This document shows, piece by piece, positions 9,091-18,629 of a DNA stretch of 64,000 nt (position 1 is the first letter of the stretch; every line of letters starts with the position of its first letter). Source of the stretch: Sphingobacterium chuzhouense (GTDB lineage Bacteria; Bacteroidota; Bacteroidia; Sphingobacteriales; Sphingobacteriaceae); NCBI RefSeq assembly GCF_014692525.1, contig NZ_JACNYL010000003.1, positions 620,001 to 684,000 on the forward strand, read 5' to 3'. Under the pieces are notes generated by a model, which saw only the letters and a list, made by a program, of their open reading frames with translations, did no database searches and was not told where the DNA came from. Made by a program: the position numbers and the translations under genes.

Positions 9091-10582
9091 TCCAGTTTTT
9101 ATAAAAATTTTCCTGCGGTGGTCGACTTAGATCGATAAGATATCCGTTGACCACTGCATATTTCAAGGTAGTACCATCCCCCAAAAAGAAATTACTGGTT
9201 CCTGTCAATACAATTTTAGATGTCGGTACGAACTCACCTTGGGCAGAAACAACCAACGGAAGATTATGTAAACGATCCTGTCCCCTGGACGTTACCCTAA
9301 CCGCAATATACCCCTGTTTCAATAACTCCCAAGCTCTATTATTACTAATATCATTAACCTCTTTGAAAACCTGCGGATAAACTTTTCCCTGAATGAATTT
9401 CAATCCGCCAGCGTCCAGCTCATCATACCCGTACGTACCTTCTAAGTCGCCTATATCTTCTACCCATCCTCTTACACAGTAATCCCTTTCCACGGTCAAT
9501 TCTGCCCGGCGGATAGCGATATCGGTTTTTAGTGGCACACTATCCGTTCCCAAATCGATTTGGCGGATAACCACATCATGTAGCTGAGACGCGTTAAAAG
9601 GAATCTTATCATATGCTTTATAGTCGTACTTTTTATATGAATCTTGCGCAATTTCCAGTAAAGCGTTAAAGATAATGGCAAAATTAAATCTTCTTATTTG
9701 CTGTTTTTCGGGATCGCCTTTTAAGCCGCCCGATTCAATCAACACTGTACTAGCTCCCCATGCCTGAAAGTTATCACCGAAGCCTCGTGGTGAATGTGTG
9801 TCATCATACTTTGCCACCGCATCTGGAACATATTGTTGCAGGAGCTCGTTCATTCCCACAATCAGTTGCATCGCACCTTTCCGAACATCATTTATTTCCC
9901 TTTCTGTATTATAAGCTGGTGCTAGCATCGCTATAGTTACTGGATTTTTCGTCTCAGGCACATTATAATATATGCTCTGGTCGTGTAGATTAAAACCGAA
10001 ATTGGGTTTAATCTCTTCCGCCATTCGTCGCAGTATCTTCGCTTCTACCGTGTGATTCGCACGTGCGTCTCGATTTAAATCGATATATTGTGCATTTCTT
10101 CGTATATAACGCTCTGCACCGTCGGGATTAAGCATGGGGATAAAATGAATTGTTAAATTATCCTTTAGACAGGTTCGAATGGAATCAAAGCCGTCGTCTT
10201 TACCTTCCAAAAAATTGAAAATATCAAACAAAGCCATCGTTGCTGTCGGTTCGTCGCCATGCATCTGCGACCACAACATCACTTTTCTATCTCCATTACC
10301 GTATTGCAGTTTATATATTGCTCGACTTTCCACTGATTTCCCTATCTCCGCTACTTGCAAGACACCTTTCTCTTCACGTCTTTTCACCAAGTCTACAATA
10401 TCTTGATGCTTAAAGCGCCTATTCGTTAAAGCGGCCTCTTTATACGTGTTATGTAAACTATTATACGTGGCTGTATCCAACGTCATCGCATCTGCATATC
10501 TATTTGATTCACCCGTAATTGTGGTTTGGTTACAAGATTGAAGGCTTGTGAGTATACATAAAAGAAATAAGGTTCTTTTCAT
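9083..10582 (-). CDS. M14-family zinc carboxypeptidase-like lipoprotein
   Basis: About 499 residues, starting MKRTLFLLCILTSLQSC with lipobox Cys17. A TTG start three codons upstream is possible, and residue numbers below count from it. Zinc ligands are His111 and Glu114 (MHGDEPTA) and His203 (NLHDQ). Substrate-binding NPDG and DLNRD motifs follow at about 155-174, and the catalytic Glu286 is in LIESGG. This is the full M14 set. The C-terminal approximately 180 residues are a beta-rich extension. It probably trims peptides or amide-linked compounds at the cell envelope. It is convergent with the TIM-barrel lipoprotein gene. Confidence 0.9.
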   Translation of the reverse strand: MKRTLFLLCILTSLQSCNQTTITGESNRYADAMTLDTATYNSLHNTYKEAALTNRRFKHQDIVDLVKRREEKGVLQVAEIGKSVESRAIYKLQYGNGDRKVMLWSQMHGDEPTATMALFDIFNFLEGKDDGFDSIRTCLKDNLTIHFIPMLNPDGAERYIRRNAQYIDLNRDARANHTVEAKILRRMAEEIKPNFGFNLHDQSIYYNVPETKNPVTIAMLAPAYNTEREINDVRKGAMQLIVGMNELLQQYVPDAVAKYDDTHSPRGFGDNFQAWGASTVLIESGGLKGDPEKQQIRRFNFAIIFNALLEIAQDSYKKYDYKAYDKIPFNASQLHDVVIRQIDLGTDSVPLKTDIAIRRAELTVERDYCVRGWVEDIGDLEGTYGYDELDAGGLKFIQGKVYPQVFKEVNDISNNRAWELLKQGYIAVRVTSRGQDRLHNLPLVVSAQGEFVPTSKIVLTGTSNFFLGDGTTLKYAVVNGYLIDLSRPPQENFYKNWIN

Positions 10583-10638
10583 AACATCCAAATAACGTTA
10601 TAATCGTCTGTGTATTATACTATACATCGGCCATGTTT

Positions 10639-11976
10639 CTATCGATTAAACAATAACCGATGCCCTGTACCTACTTCAATAATCTTGCCATCTGTATAAG
10701 CCACATTTCCAGAGACCAGCGTGTGGACTATAGTGGACGAAAATGTATGATTTTCAAAAGGTGACCATCCGCATTTGGACAGGATATTATCTTTGGAAAC
10801 CGTGTAAGGCCGATTAAGATCTACTAAAACCAGATCTGCCCAGTAGCCCTCTCTGATAAATCCTCTGCTTTCTACTTGAAACAGTTCAGCGGTATTGTGC
10901 GCCGTTTTTTGCACCATTTGTTCCAATGTGATTTTGCCTTGTTTAACGAAATCCAACAGCGCTTGGAGGGCATGTTGCACTAATGGGCCGCCAGATGGTG
11001 CCTGAGCATAGGGTTGCGATTTTTCTTCGAACGTATGGGGAGCATGATCTGTAGCAATAACATCGATATGGCCATCTAACAATGCTTGAAAAACACCGTC
11101 TCTATCCGCGGCGGTTTTTACTGCAGGGTTCCATTTGATGAAGTTTCCTTTTTCTGCATAATCTGCGTCAGAGAACCAAAGATGGTGCACACAGGCTTCC
11201 GCCGTAATTTTCTTCTCCTTTAAGGGTATGGAATTAATAAAAAGTGCAGTTTCCGCCGCAGTCGAAATATGCAATATATGAAGTCGGGTATCATGCTTTT
11301 TGGCAAGTTCCACCGCTTTGGAAGAAGAAAGATAACAGGCCTCTGCTGTCCGGATAAGCGGATGCATAAAAGGCTGAAGCCCTTCTTCGCCATATTTTTC
11401 CTTAAAAGCCTGAAGATTACGCCGTACTGTCTCTTCGTCTTCACAATGTACTGCTATCAATGTCGGTGCTTCGGCAAAAATCTTCTCCAATGTCGCCTCA
11501 TTGTCTACCAGCATATTACCGGTGGACGAGCCCATAAAAATTTTGATACCACATACATCACGTGGATTCGTTTTTAAAACCTCGTCTAAATTGTCATTTG
11601 CGGCTCCCATGAAAAAAGAATAGTTTGCCAATGATTTTTCGGCAGCAATATCGTATTTGTCTTGCAACAATTTTTGGGTCAACGTATTCGGAACCGTATT
11701 TGGCATTTCCATAAACGAGGTGGTGCCTCCTGCAACCGCAGCACGACTTTCATGCCAGATATCTGCTTTATAGGTCAAACCTGGTTCGCGAAAATGCACT
11801 TGATCGTCGATTAGTCCTGGTAACAGATTTAATCCTTGCGCATCTATCGTTTGATCGGCAGCGTGATTAATTTCCTCAGCGATCATTTCGATCCGTCCGT
11901 TACTGATATAGACATCGCCCAAAAAGGTCTTTCCTTCGTTGACAATTTGTGCAGATTTTATGAGAATTGATGACAT
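10639..11976 (-). CDS. pyrC: Dihydroorotase
   Basis: This 445-residue amidohydrolase closes carbamoyl-aspartate to dihydroorotate in pyrimidine synthesis in the cytoplasm. Visible motifs are GLIDDQVHFREPG near residues 54-66, the carbamylated-lysine region IKIFMGSSTGN, VHCEDE, HILHIST and ATDHAPH. The first histidine of the usual HxH pair is Gln (DDQVH), a variation I recall from this branch, so it is probably still functional. Allantoinase is an alternative, but no purine-degradation genes are nearby. It is the last gene of the pdxH-nuoC-nuoD-pyrC run, 33 bp after nuoD. Confidence 0.9.
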   Translation of the reverse strand: MSSILIKSAQIVNEGKTFLGDVYISNGRIEMIAEEINHAADQTIDAQGLNLLPGLIDDQVHFREPGLTYKADIWHESRAAVAGGTTSFMEMPNTVPNTLTQKLLQDKYDIAAEKSLANYSFFMGAANDNLDEVLKTNPRDVCGIKIFMGSSTGNMLVDNEATLEKIFAEAPTLIAVHCEDEETVRRNLQAFKEKYGEEGLQPFMHPLIRTAEACYLSSSKAVELAKKHDTRLHILHISTAAETALFINSIPLKEKKITAEACVHHLWFSDADYAEKGNFIKWNPAVKTAADRDGVFQALLDGHIDVIATDHAPHTFEEKSQPYAQAPSGGPLVQHALQALLDFVKQGKITLEQMVQKTAHNTAELFQVESRGFIREGYWADLVLVDLNRPYTVSKDNILSKCGWSPFENHTFSSTIVHTLVSGNVAYTDGKIIEVGTGHRLLFNR

Positions 11977-12009
11977 GTTTTAGTTATAAATGTTAAGTTA
12001 TGAATTATG

Positions 12010-13200
12010 CTATCTATCTACCTCCCCCAATACAATATCAATAGACCCTAATATAGCGATTAAGTCCGCTATAAGCTGCCCTTTACCTAATTCGGGCAAT
12101 ACTGAAAGATTATTAAAACTAGGTCCCCTAGCCTTCACCCGTCGCGGCACATCTGTTTTCTCTTGCGTTACGAAATGGAAACCTAATTCTCCTTTGGGGT
12201 TTTCTGCACGAACATAATATTCTTGTGCTTTTAAGTTTACCTTTTTTGGAACTAATCCCCGCGGATCGAAATCCGGTGTCCTTTTAAAATCTGCTCGAAG
12301 CCTTTGCAGACATTGCTCTATAATTTTTACAGATTCTTTAACTTCGTCTACCCGCACCTTATAACGATCCCAGCAGTCTCCAAGCGTTCCCATATCTCCC
12401 TTTCCAATTGGAATTTCAAACTCCAACTCAGGGTAAACACTGTAGCCATCCACCCGGCGCAAGTCCCACTTAATGCCCGAAGCACGCAGCATCGGTCCAC
12501 TGCATCCATAGTTGATAGCTACATCAGCAGGCAAAGCTCCGATATTCGCTGTACGCGAAATAAATATCTGGTTATTAGATAGCAAATCATCTAATTCCAC
12601 CAACTTAGGTTTAAAATAATCTACAAATTCCTGGCAACGTTCTTCAAATCCAACAGGCAGATCGTAAAATAAACCACCTATCCAAATATAATTATACAGC
12701 ATACGCGACCCCGAAGCCCACTCCAACATGTTCATAATATGCTCCCTATCGCGGAAACACCACATAAAAGGTGTAAAAGCTCCTATATCGATGCCATAAG
12801 TACCGATAGCAATTAAATGGGAAGCGATACGGTTAAGCTCGCAAACCAACACTCTTATATATTCCACACGCTTAGGAAGCTTGTCCTCTATCTTGAGCAT
12901 ACGCTCCACTCCCATCACGAAAGCGTGGCTATTGTTCATGGACGACAAGTAATCCAATCGATCGGTAAACGGTATAGCTTTCCCATAATTCATTGATTCT
13001 GCATGCTTATCAAAGCAACGATGAAGGTAGCCCAGATGCGGGATGATCTCTTTAACGACCTCTCCATCGGTAATGAGCTCCAAACGGAGCACCCCGTGTG
13101 TAGAAGGGTGTTGAGGCCCCATGTTAATCACCATTTCCTGCGACGTTATCGCTGCAATCTTCTTTTTATAATTTTCCAATCCTTCGGTATAACGCGTCAT
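12010..13200 (-). CDS. nuoD: NADH-quinone oxidoreductase subunit D (49-kDa type)
   Basis: A 396-residue complex I subunit of the quinone-binding peripheral arm. It has the N-terminal [16 protein letters not shown], which contains the quinone-site histidine, then [15 protein letters not shown] with the conserved tyrosine, and ends with the family-typical [12 protein letters not shown]. It begins 6 bp after nuoC, so the two are translationally coupled. No other complex I gene is in the window. The next gene downstream is pyrC, not nuoE-G or nuoH. Confidence 0.97.
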   Translation of the reverse strand: MTRYTEGLENYKKKIAAITSQEMVINMGPQHPSTHGVLRLELITDGEVVKEIIPHLGYLHRCFDKHAESMNYGKAIPFTDRLDYLSSMNNSHAFVMGVERMLKIEDKLPKRVEYIRVLVCELNRIASHLIAIGTYGIDIGAFTPFMWCFRDREHIMNMLEWASGSRMLYNYIWIGGLFYDLPVGFEERCQEFVDYFKPKLVELDDLLSNNQIFISRTANIGALPADVAINYGCSGPMLRASGIKWDLRRVDGYSVYPELEFEIPIGKGDMGTLGDCWDRYKVRVDEVKESVKIIEQCLQRLRADFKRTPDFDPRGLVPKKVNLKAQEYYVRAENPKGELGFHFVTQEKTDVPRRVKARGPSFNNLSVLPELGKGQLIADLIAILGSIDIVLGEVDR

Positions 13201-13206
13201 CTTCGT

Positions 13207-13698
13207 CTATTTTATGGCTATTCCGTGATATGTTTCCGCATCTTCATAATCCTTACGCAACGGATATCCTTGCCAATCGTCGGGTAGCAGGATACGTCTT
13301 AAATCGGGATGTTCTGTAAAAAATATTCCCATCAAATCAAATGCTTCCCGCTCATGCCAATCGGCTGTACGCCAAACAGCGGAAACAGAGGGGATCTCGG
13401 GCAAATTATCAAGTCGGCGGTCATTCTCAATTTCCACTTTCAATGTCAATTGCGTTTGATAAGGAATGGACGACAGGTGGTATACCACCGCAAACCGATA
13501 GTCAGGATAGTAGTCTAAGGTAGAGATATTAGACAAGAAATCGAAATAATATCCCTCAGTATCACGCAATAAAAAAGCGATTTTCACTAGGTCGCTATCA
13601 TTTATGACCAAAATGGGATGTAAATGCTCCTCTTCTATACGGACAATAGCTTGTTCACCAATATGCGTTGTTATTAAATCTTTTATTTCGGTTATCAT
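13207..13698 (-). CDS. nuoC: NADH-quinone oxidoreductase subunit C (30-kDa type)
   Basis: A 163-residue complex I peripheral-arm subunit. The signature is clear: WHEREAFDLMGIFF followed by EHPDLRRILLPDDW near residues 113-145. It is a separate gene, not the fused NuoCD seen in enterobacteria and Bacteroides. It starts 3 bp after the pdxH stop, where nuoB would normally be found. Confidence 0.96.
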   Translation of the reverse strand: MITEIKDLITTHIGEQAIVRIEEEHLHPILVINDSDLVKIAFLLRDTEGYYFDFLSNISTLDYYPDYRFAVVYHLSSIPYQTQLTLKVEIENDRRLDNLPEIPSVSAVWRTADWHEREAFDLMGIFFTEHPDLRRILLPDDWQGYPLRKDYEDAETYHGIAIK

Positions 13699-13701
13699 GT
13701 A

Positions 13702-14355
13702 CTAAGGCGCTAATCGTTGTATAATCCAGTCTCCCTGTTGGAAGACATATTCGATACGGTCGTGCAGACGACTACTTCTACCCTGCCAAAATTCTATTCG
13801 CAACGGACTCACCAAATATCCTCCCCAGAAAGCAGGGCGTTCGATATTTGTTTGTTCTGCGTATTCCGCTGTTAATTCTCCGACACGTGTTTCCAATACT
13901 TCCCTGTTGGTAATGACTTGGCTTTGCGGGGAAGCGATTGCTCCTATGCGGCTCCCCCTCGGGCGGGATGCAAAATATTCATCAGAATCTTCCGCAGGCA
14001 ATTTCTCCGCCCACCCCTCGATACGTACTTGCCTTTGCAGTTCAGGCCAAAAAAATAAAAGACTGACTTTCTTTTGTTTTGCCATGGCTAGTCCCTTCCT
14101 ACTATGATAGTTGGTAAAAAAACTAAATCCAGAAGGTTTTATATCTTTTAACAGAACGACCCTCGAAGAAGGAAAACCATCTTCCCCAACCGTGGATAAT
14201 ACCATCGCATTCGGTTCGACTACCTCCGCATGACGGGCTGCGTCAAACCAACGTTGGAACTGTTCGATCGGACTGGATAGTACATCGGTTTCGTCCAGTT
14301 TATATTTACAATAATCTTCCCGTATAGCTGCAATATCTTTATGGATAATGGACAT
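13702..14355 (-). CDS. pdxH: Pyridoxamine 5'-phosphate oxidase
   Basis: This 217-residue FMN enzyme oxidises pyridoxine/pyridoxamine 5'-phosphate to pyridoxal 5'-phosphate. Characteristic stretches are PNAMVLSTV, PSSRVVLLKD and FFTNYHSRKG in the FMN-binding half, SRPRGSRIGAIASPQSQ in the middle, and the C-terminal WQGRSSRLHDR. Length is normal for the family. It is the first gene of a tight cluster with nuoC, nuoD and pyrC, which have no metabolic link to it apart from being housekeeping. A 10-bp inverted repeat lies 3 bp upstream of its start. Confidence 0.96.
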   Translation of the reverse strand: MSIIHKDIAAIREDYCKYKLDETDVLSSPIEQFQRWFDAARHAEVVEPNAMVLSTVGEDGFPSSRVVLLKDIKPSGFSFFTNYHSRKGLAMAKQKKVSLLFFWPELQRQVRIEGWAEKLPAEDSDEYFASRPRGSRIGAIASPQSQVITNREVLETRVGELTAEYAEQTNIERPAFWGGYLVSPLRIEFWQGRSSRLHDRIEYVFQQGDWIIQRLAP

Positions 14356-14358
14356 GGG

Positions 14359-14388
14359 TTAAGTTTGTTGATGCAAGCACAAACTTAA
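14359..14388. promoter_or_regulatory. Perfect inverted repeat with a -7-like box upstream of pdxH
   Basis: TTAAGTTTGT (14359-14368) and ACAAACTTAA (14379-14388) are perfect complements separated by 10 nt. Read toward pdxH, the distal arm contains TAAGTTTG (14387-14380), an exact TAnnTTTG match. The proximal arm contains the same box facing the divergent UPF0301 gene. The repeat could be an operator over the start site or a pair of back-to-back -7 boxes. No -33 box at standard spacing was seen. Confidence 0.45.
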
Positions 14389-14470
14389 TCAAAAGCAGCG
14401 GGATTCGTAAGGTGCAAAGGCAAAAAATTGCTTTTTTGGAAAAAACGGCTTATATTGAAACAGGTTTTAG

Positions 14471-15052
14471 ATGAAGACTCTTGTTATGTTCAATATACAC
14501 ACACCTCAAAAGGGAAGTTTATTACTCTCCGAACCGTTTATGCTCGATAACAATTTCGAAAGGTCTGTTATTTTACTATGCGAACACGACGCTATTGATG
14601 GAACAATGGGTGTTATCGTCAATAATCGTTCCTCTCTGCTGTTATCGGATGTAATACCGGATGTAGAAAATCCACGGTTTCCTTTATATATTGGAGGTCC
14701 GGTGGGTGTAGAAGCGTTATTTTTTCTTCATAAGGTTCCAGAAAAGATTGAGGGAGGCGTTGAACTCGTCGACGGTATTTACTTTGGTGGAGATTTCGAA
14801 CAGATACGATTTCTGGTTAATGATCATCTTCTTCAGCCCGATGAAATTAAATTTATCCTCGGCTACGCCGGATGGACGCCAGGACAACTGGACGACGAAA
14901 TCGCGCAAAATAGCTGGGCAGTACACAATAAATTCCCAAGTGACCTACTCCTACTACAAGATGGCGAAGACCTGTGGAAACAAGCACTTATTAGCCTAGG
15001 CCCGAAATATGCGCATGTTGCGAATTTCCCTAAAAGTCCGGATTTGAATTGA
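14471..15052 (+). CDS. UPF0301/AlgH-family protein
   Basis: A 193-residue cytoplasmic protein of the YqgE/AlgH family, with GSLLLSEPFMLDNNFERSV at about 15-33, LLCEHDAIDGTMGVIVNNRS after it, YIGGPVG, and a C-terminal YAGWTPGQLDDEI element. These are the family's hallmark positions. Function is not settled. AlgH was linked to alginate regulation in Pseudomonas, but no general activity is established. An internal ATG (MFNIHTPQKG, five codons in) is an equally good start. It faces away from pdxH and towards the convergent lipoprotein gene. Confidence 0.92.
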   Translation: MKTLVMFNIHTPQKGSLLLSEPFMLDNNFERSVILLCEHDAIDGTMGVIVNNRSSLLLSDVIPDVENPRFPLYIGGPVGVEALFFLHKVPEKIEGGVELVDGIYFGGDFEQIRFLVNDHLLQPDEIKFILGYAGWTPGQLDDEIAQNSWAVHNKFPSDLLLLQDGEDLWKQALISLGPKYAHVANFPKSPDLN

Positions 15053-15061
15053 CATAAATCA

Positions 15062-15126
15062 ATCCGACTTCGTTTTTCTTTTAAAACCAATGCTCCCTCC
15101 TTATTCCAAACAACCAGAAGTCGGAT
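15062..15126. repeat. Long-loop inverted repeat at a convergent gene junction
   Basis: ATCCGACTTC (15062-15071) is perfectly complementary to GAAGTCGGAT (15117-15126), with a 45-nt loop. The right arm covers the last codons of the minus-strand lipoprotein gene. The T-run sits in the loop rather than after the stem, so it is not a classical terminator, though it could protect 3' ends. Confidence 0.4.
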
Positions 15127-15751
15127 GCTTATAATACTTCTTCAACAATTGAAAAGGTACGTCTATTGATTTAGCTGACACACAGTCTACTTCCATGTTT
15201 GTGATGGCATCGCTATCCGTATTTTCCGACGAATCCGAATGTATACTGTATTTCTTTTCCAAACATTTTATTGGGCTCCCTTTGACAATGTAAATTCTAC
15301 GTTCCTTAATGTCGTCTTTTGTTACGCCTTCTCCGGATGCAAAAGACCAGTAAGTGCCTTTAAAAAACGCAAAATAAACAGAGTCATTTTGTATATAATA
15401 TCGGTCTATTGCCTCATAATGATCGTATTCGTTGTATTGATGTTCAATAACCAGAAGCTTGTCCTCTTTGGCATAATAAGTAACTTTGCCCCTCTTCTCC
15501 TCTTTACAATTGTAAGCAAAAGAAAGCGTATCGAGTTTATTTTGGTCTATCAAGCTGATTATACTACCATACATGCGCTGAATTTCCGGTATATCGTGCG
15601 GTGTCCACTTGGACAACCACATACGATCAGGCTGCTGTACCGTTGTCGGCAGCGACAAAGAGTCTTCTTCACCCACGTTTTTCTCTCCTTTTTGTACGCA
15701 AGAAAAGAAAAACACCATTATAAACAAATCGAAAAAAAATACTGCTTTCAT
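15101..15751 (-). CDS. Unrecognised lipoprotein
   Basis: A 216-residue protein with a short signal and lipobox FFFSC (Cys18), followed by an acidic low-complexity linker and a mixed alpha/beta region rich in Tyr and Lys (for example EHQYNEYDHYEAIDRYYIQ). I recognise no family motif. An envelope-anchored location is all that can be inferred. It lies 56 bp downstream of the DUF4350-like gene on the same strand and could be its operon partner. Confidence 0.68.
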   Translation of the reverse strand: MKAVFFFDLFIMVFFFSCVQKGEKNVGEEDSLSLPTTVQQPDRMWLSKWTPHDIPEIQRMYGSIISLIDQNKLDTLSFAYNCKEEKRGKVTYYAKEDKLLVIEHQYNEYDHYEAIDRYYIQNDSVYFAFFKGTYWSFASGEGVTKDDIKERRIYIVKGSPIKCLEKKYSIHSDSSENTDSDAITNMEVDCVSAKSIDVPFQLLKKYYKHPTSGCLE

Positions 15752-15807
15752 CCTAGCTTTGTTTTATCTCTATTAAACGTACGGATACTTTAATTGTTTT
15801 CCGACAT

Positions 15808-16716
15808 TTATTGCTGATTTAACCACCGTAGAATATTTCGTAATAGCTTCACGTGATCGCCGGCATCAGGATGGTTCATTCCCTGCTTTTTACTATTTAT
15901 ACCTTTTAACAGCGCAGTAAAAGGGGAAGCATCAGCAAAGATACACACTCGGCCATTGCCACATTTTAGTAAGGCTCCATTTGCAATATTTCTACCCGAG
16001 ATATAAGGGATATCGGGCTGGATAGCGCGCTCCATATCTTTGGTCTTTGAAGGCAGGTATATACGATATGCATCGCCTAATACTGAAAAAACTTCTGCTT
16101 CTTCCGGAGGAATAAAACCGCTTCCCCCCCAACACCGCAATTGGTTAACCGTGTGCCCTTCTCTGTCAGTAACGGCAGACGGAAGTAAGTTTCCTATCTT
16201 CCTGTTAAACAGCTCAGCTTGTCCATCTTTATGGTATGTGACACCATTGATAACATTAAAACCAAACCGTTCCGCCAAACGCCCGACCGCACCAGCACCG
16301 GGCATCTGATCTGTGATAATGAATAAGCCACCTCCTTCTTCGTGCACCCAACGGTATAATGCTTCTGTTTCATTTTCGTTAAAAATAGATGCATTAGGAA
16401 GGTCCCAGTCCGAGGGATGACTTAACGCATTGACCGTTACAAATATCTTCGCTTTAGATAAGACTTTTCTGTCGATAGAAGCGTTATGGTTCTGAAGTTG
16501 ATACCCTTCGGCCTGTACCACATCGGCAAATCCTTTAAACTGACCCCCTATCGTAAAAGCATTATGATGATACTGGTCATACAAAATCAACGGACCATCC
16601 TTCGCCGGATAAAGAGGATCTTCCAGTCTCACCACAAAGTGAGGGTCGGAAACAGATTGTGCCAATATAAGCATCGGCATAGAGATCAGCAAGAATGCAA
16701 ATACAACGAACTTCAT
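15808..16716 (-). CDS. Secreted DUF4350/glutamine-amidotransferase-like fold protein
   Basis: 302 residues with a signal peptide (MKFVVFAFLLISMPMLILAQ) and no lipobox. The mature part runs DGPLILYDQYHHNAF, then ALYRWVHEEGGGLFIITDQMPGAGAV, then a C-terminal NGRVCIFADASPF. This layout of an early histidine-rich strand, an EGGGLFIITD turn and a late FADASPF resembles DUF4350-type periplasmic domains with a class-I glutamine-amidotransferase-like fold. No nucleophile Cys of true amidotransferases is evident at the expected turn, so a binding rather than catalytic role is likely. It starts 2 bp after the stop of the upstream gene, so the two are co-translated. Confidence 0.72.
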   Translation of the reverse strand: MKFVVFAFLLISMPMLILAQSVSDPHFVVRLEDPLYPAKDGPLILYDQYHHNAFTIGGQFKGFADVVQAEGYQLQNHNASIDRKVLSKAKIFVTVNALSHPSDWDLPNASIFNENETEALYRWVHEEGGGLFIITDQMPGAGAVGRLAERFGFNVINGVTYHKDGQAELFNRKIGNLLPSAVTDREGHTVNQLRCWGGSGFIPPEEAEVFSVLGDAYRIYLPSKTKDMERAIQPDIPYISGRNIANGALLKCGNGRVCIFADASPFTALLKGINSKKQGMNHPDAGDHVKLLRNILRWLNQQ

Positions 16717-16718
16717 AG

Positions 16719-17354
16719 CTATTCCATTTTAATCCAACGATCACTTTCGAAACAGTGCATCACAATTTTTTGGTTACTTTCTGTAAAAAACGTGACGGGC
16801 ATGGCGGCTTCCTGATTTATAAATTCCTGATCAGTGATGCATGCTAATTGGATACGTTTACGATCCCAGCCCTGAATAAGTACAAGGTTCCCACCATCCG
16901 AAATAACTTTAATTTCGAACTTTTCGTTCCCCTCACGATGATAACTTCCGGCATATAGCTTAGCTAATAACGGCGGCACTGATTTCCGTTGCTCCGGATC
17001 GAAATCGACTTTGGTCAAATCAACTCGATCCAGAATCTTTACCCCAGCAGGCGGCGCAGCATCAAAAGCCAGCTTATACTGTTCTTCCACAGATTCAAAG
17101 GTTAACTCTCCTGTTTTCTTTAACTCATATTGTCGACCATCCCACACTTGACGTGCTCGCAACTGATTGTTTACTACGTCAAATTGAATATAGGCTACCC
17201 TATTGGGGAAGCGATAAAAACCTTCAAACTGCTGTAACGAGGTTTGTTCTTGAGCAAAATCATTATCTCGACTTTTATCGCCCATCGCGACATGTGGTTC
17301 ACAGAGCCCAACAAGAGCTGCTATTACCAAAATTTGTTTTCGTATTCTTTTCAT
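16719..17354 (-). CDS. Secreted protein with two DUF3471-like beta modules
   Basis: 211 residues from the ATG at 17354. A longer frame begins with TTG eight codons upstream and has a poorer signal. The leader MKRIRKQILVIAALVG suggests export. Two similar segments, FEGFYRFPNRVAYIQFDVV at about 41-60 and LYAGSYHREGNEKFEIKV at about 131-150, each have an aromatic-Gly-x-Tyr start followed by beta strands. This resembles the DUF3471 lipocalin-like modules often attached to beta-lactamase-fold proteins. No enzyme domain is attached. Function is unknown. It is coupled to the DUF4350-like gene, 2 bp away. Confidence 0.65.
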   Translation of the reverse strand: MKRIRKQILVIAALVGLCEPHVAMGDKSRDNDFAQEQTSLQQFEGFYRFPNRVAYIQFDVVNNQLRARQVWDGRQYELKKTGELTFESVEEQYKLAFDAAPPAGVKILDRVDLTKVDFDPEQRKSVPPLLAKLYAGSYHREGNEKFEIKVISDGGNLVLIQGWDRKRIQLACITDQEFINQEAAMPVTFFTESNQKIVMHCFESDRWIKME

Positions 17355-17442
17355 CTTTACCTTTGTTTTAATGAACAAGGCAAGGATAAGAAATTACTCT
17401 GCTATCAGCGTCCGCTTGGATAAACTTGTACCGCAATAGCTT

Positions 17443-18501
17443 TCATTTCACCTTTAAAAGGTATTGTTTCGGGGTCATACCCACTTCTTGTTTAAAGGAG
17501 CTGTAGAATGTGGTTTTAGAATTAAAGCCCGACCGGATGGAGATTTCCTGAATACTATATCCATTGAGTATATTACCTTTTAACAGCTGCTGGGCATAAC
17601 GAACACGATAGCCATTGATAAATTGATAAAAATTCGAATCAATACCCGTATTCAATACGTAGGAAAGTTCGTGTATTGATAATCCAATCCTTTCAGCCAA
17701 ATGAGGTAAACTCAACAGCGGGTCTAAATAGGGTTGATCTTTGTCCATCAAATCCTGTAATCTTTCTTTGAAAAACTGCACCTGTTCCATCGTTAGGCGT
17801 TCCTTATCTTTAGATAGTACCGCCGCTTTGATAACCGGGACTTGCTCATCACTTACAGGGTAGATAGCAGTTTGCAATAGTGCATAATAACTAAAAAACA
17901 GTATTCCAACCAAATACAAACTGTCAACCAACAATGAGACCGAATGAAAAAGACGTGTCACAAGTGATATAATACCTAAAAATAATATAACCCACCAGAT
18001 ATTCATAATCCACCGAAGATCGATAGCGCGAGGACTGGTAGAAAATGCTTTTAACAACAAGCGGTGCTTATACAGCAGCACATACGACCAAACTCCATAG
18101 ACCAGGAGTTGCCCATATAAAAAATAACGTATTACATAACGGAGAACATCGGGCAATGTATAAGGGCTCCAAAGTAGTGAAACCAAAATTAAGGTAGGTA
18201 CAAAGTGGATAGCGTATTTCTTATAAGGCTGATCAGGAGATAGGTATAGTTGTATAGCGATGAAGAAACAGGGGAATATCGCCCATCGTCCAAATTCCAG
18301 AAACGCTAGTAACATGACGTTTTCCGGGTAATTACTATTCTCCAAGAGAAGCTGAACAAATACACTGCATAAGAAAAAGGTACAGATCCCCAGAAAGAGA
18401 TTAGCTCTTTTATTGACTTTGGGCAAGTTGGACAACAGCAGTAAGGAGAGCAGCAATAAACTGCCCCCGCATAATCCGTATATCAATGCTTGGTATACCA
18501 T
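17443..18501 (-). CDS. Membrane-anchored AraC-family transcriptional regulator
   Basis: 352 residues. About seven hydrophobic helices fill residues 1-215, starting GLCGGSLLLLSLLLLSNLP. A cytoplasmic C-terminal AraC/XylS DNA-binding domain occupies about 255-352, with LPHLAERIGLSIHELSYVL as the first helix-turn-helix and IQEISIRSGFNSKTTFYSSF as the second. Proteins of this layout are common in Bacteroidota and sense an unknown membrane or periplasmic signal. The target is unknown. It is transcribed toward the two secreted-protein genes, which are plausible targets or partners, about 88 bp away. Confidence 0.88.
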   Translation of the reverse strand: MVYQALIYGLCGGSLLLLSLLLLSNLPKVNKRANLFLGICTFFLCSVFVQLLLENSNYPENVMLLAFLEFGRWAIFPCFFIAIQLYLSPDQPYKKYAIHFVPTLILVSLLWSPYTLPDVLRYVIRYFLYGQLLVYGVWSYVLLYKHRLLLKAFSTSPRAIDLRWIMNIWWVILFLGIISLVTRLFHSVSLLVDSLYLVGILFFSYYALLQTAIYPVSDEQVPVIKAAVLSKDKERLTMEQVQFFKERLQDLMDKDQPYLDPLLSLPHLAERIGLSIHELSYVLNTGIDSNFYQFINGYRVRYAQQLLKGNILNGYSIQEISIRSGFNSKTTFYSSFKQEVGMTPKQYLLKVK

Positions 18502-18629
18502 ACATTCCTTAACCGGCTAAAGATAGCGAGACCAAATGGGATATTTGGTCATCTGTATCCAGACGGACAAATTTATCACTGACCATTTACGGATTTCTAC
18601 ACGTTTCTGCTTCCCTTTGCTGTAGGGTT

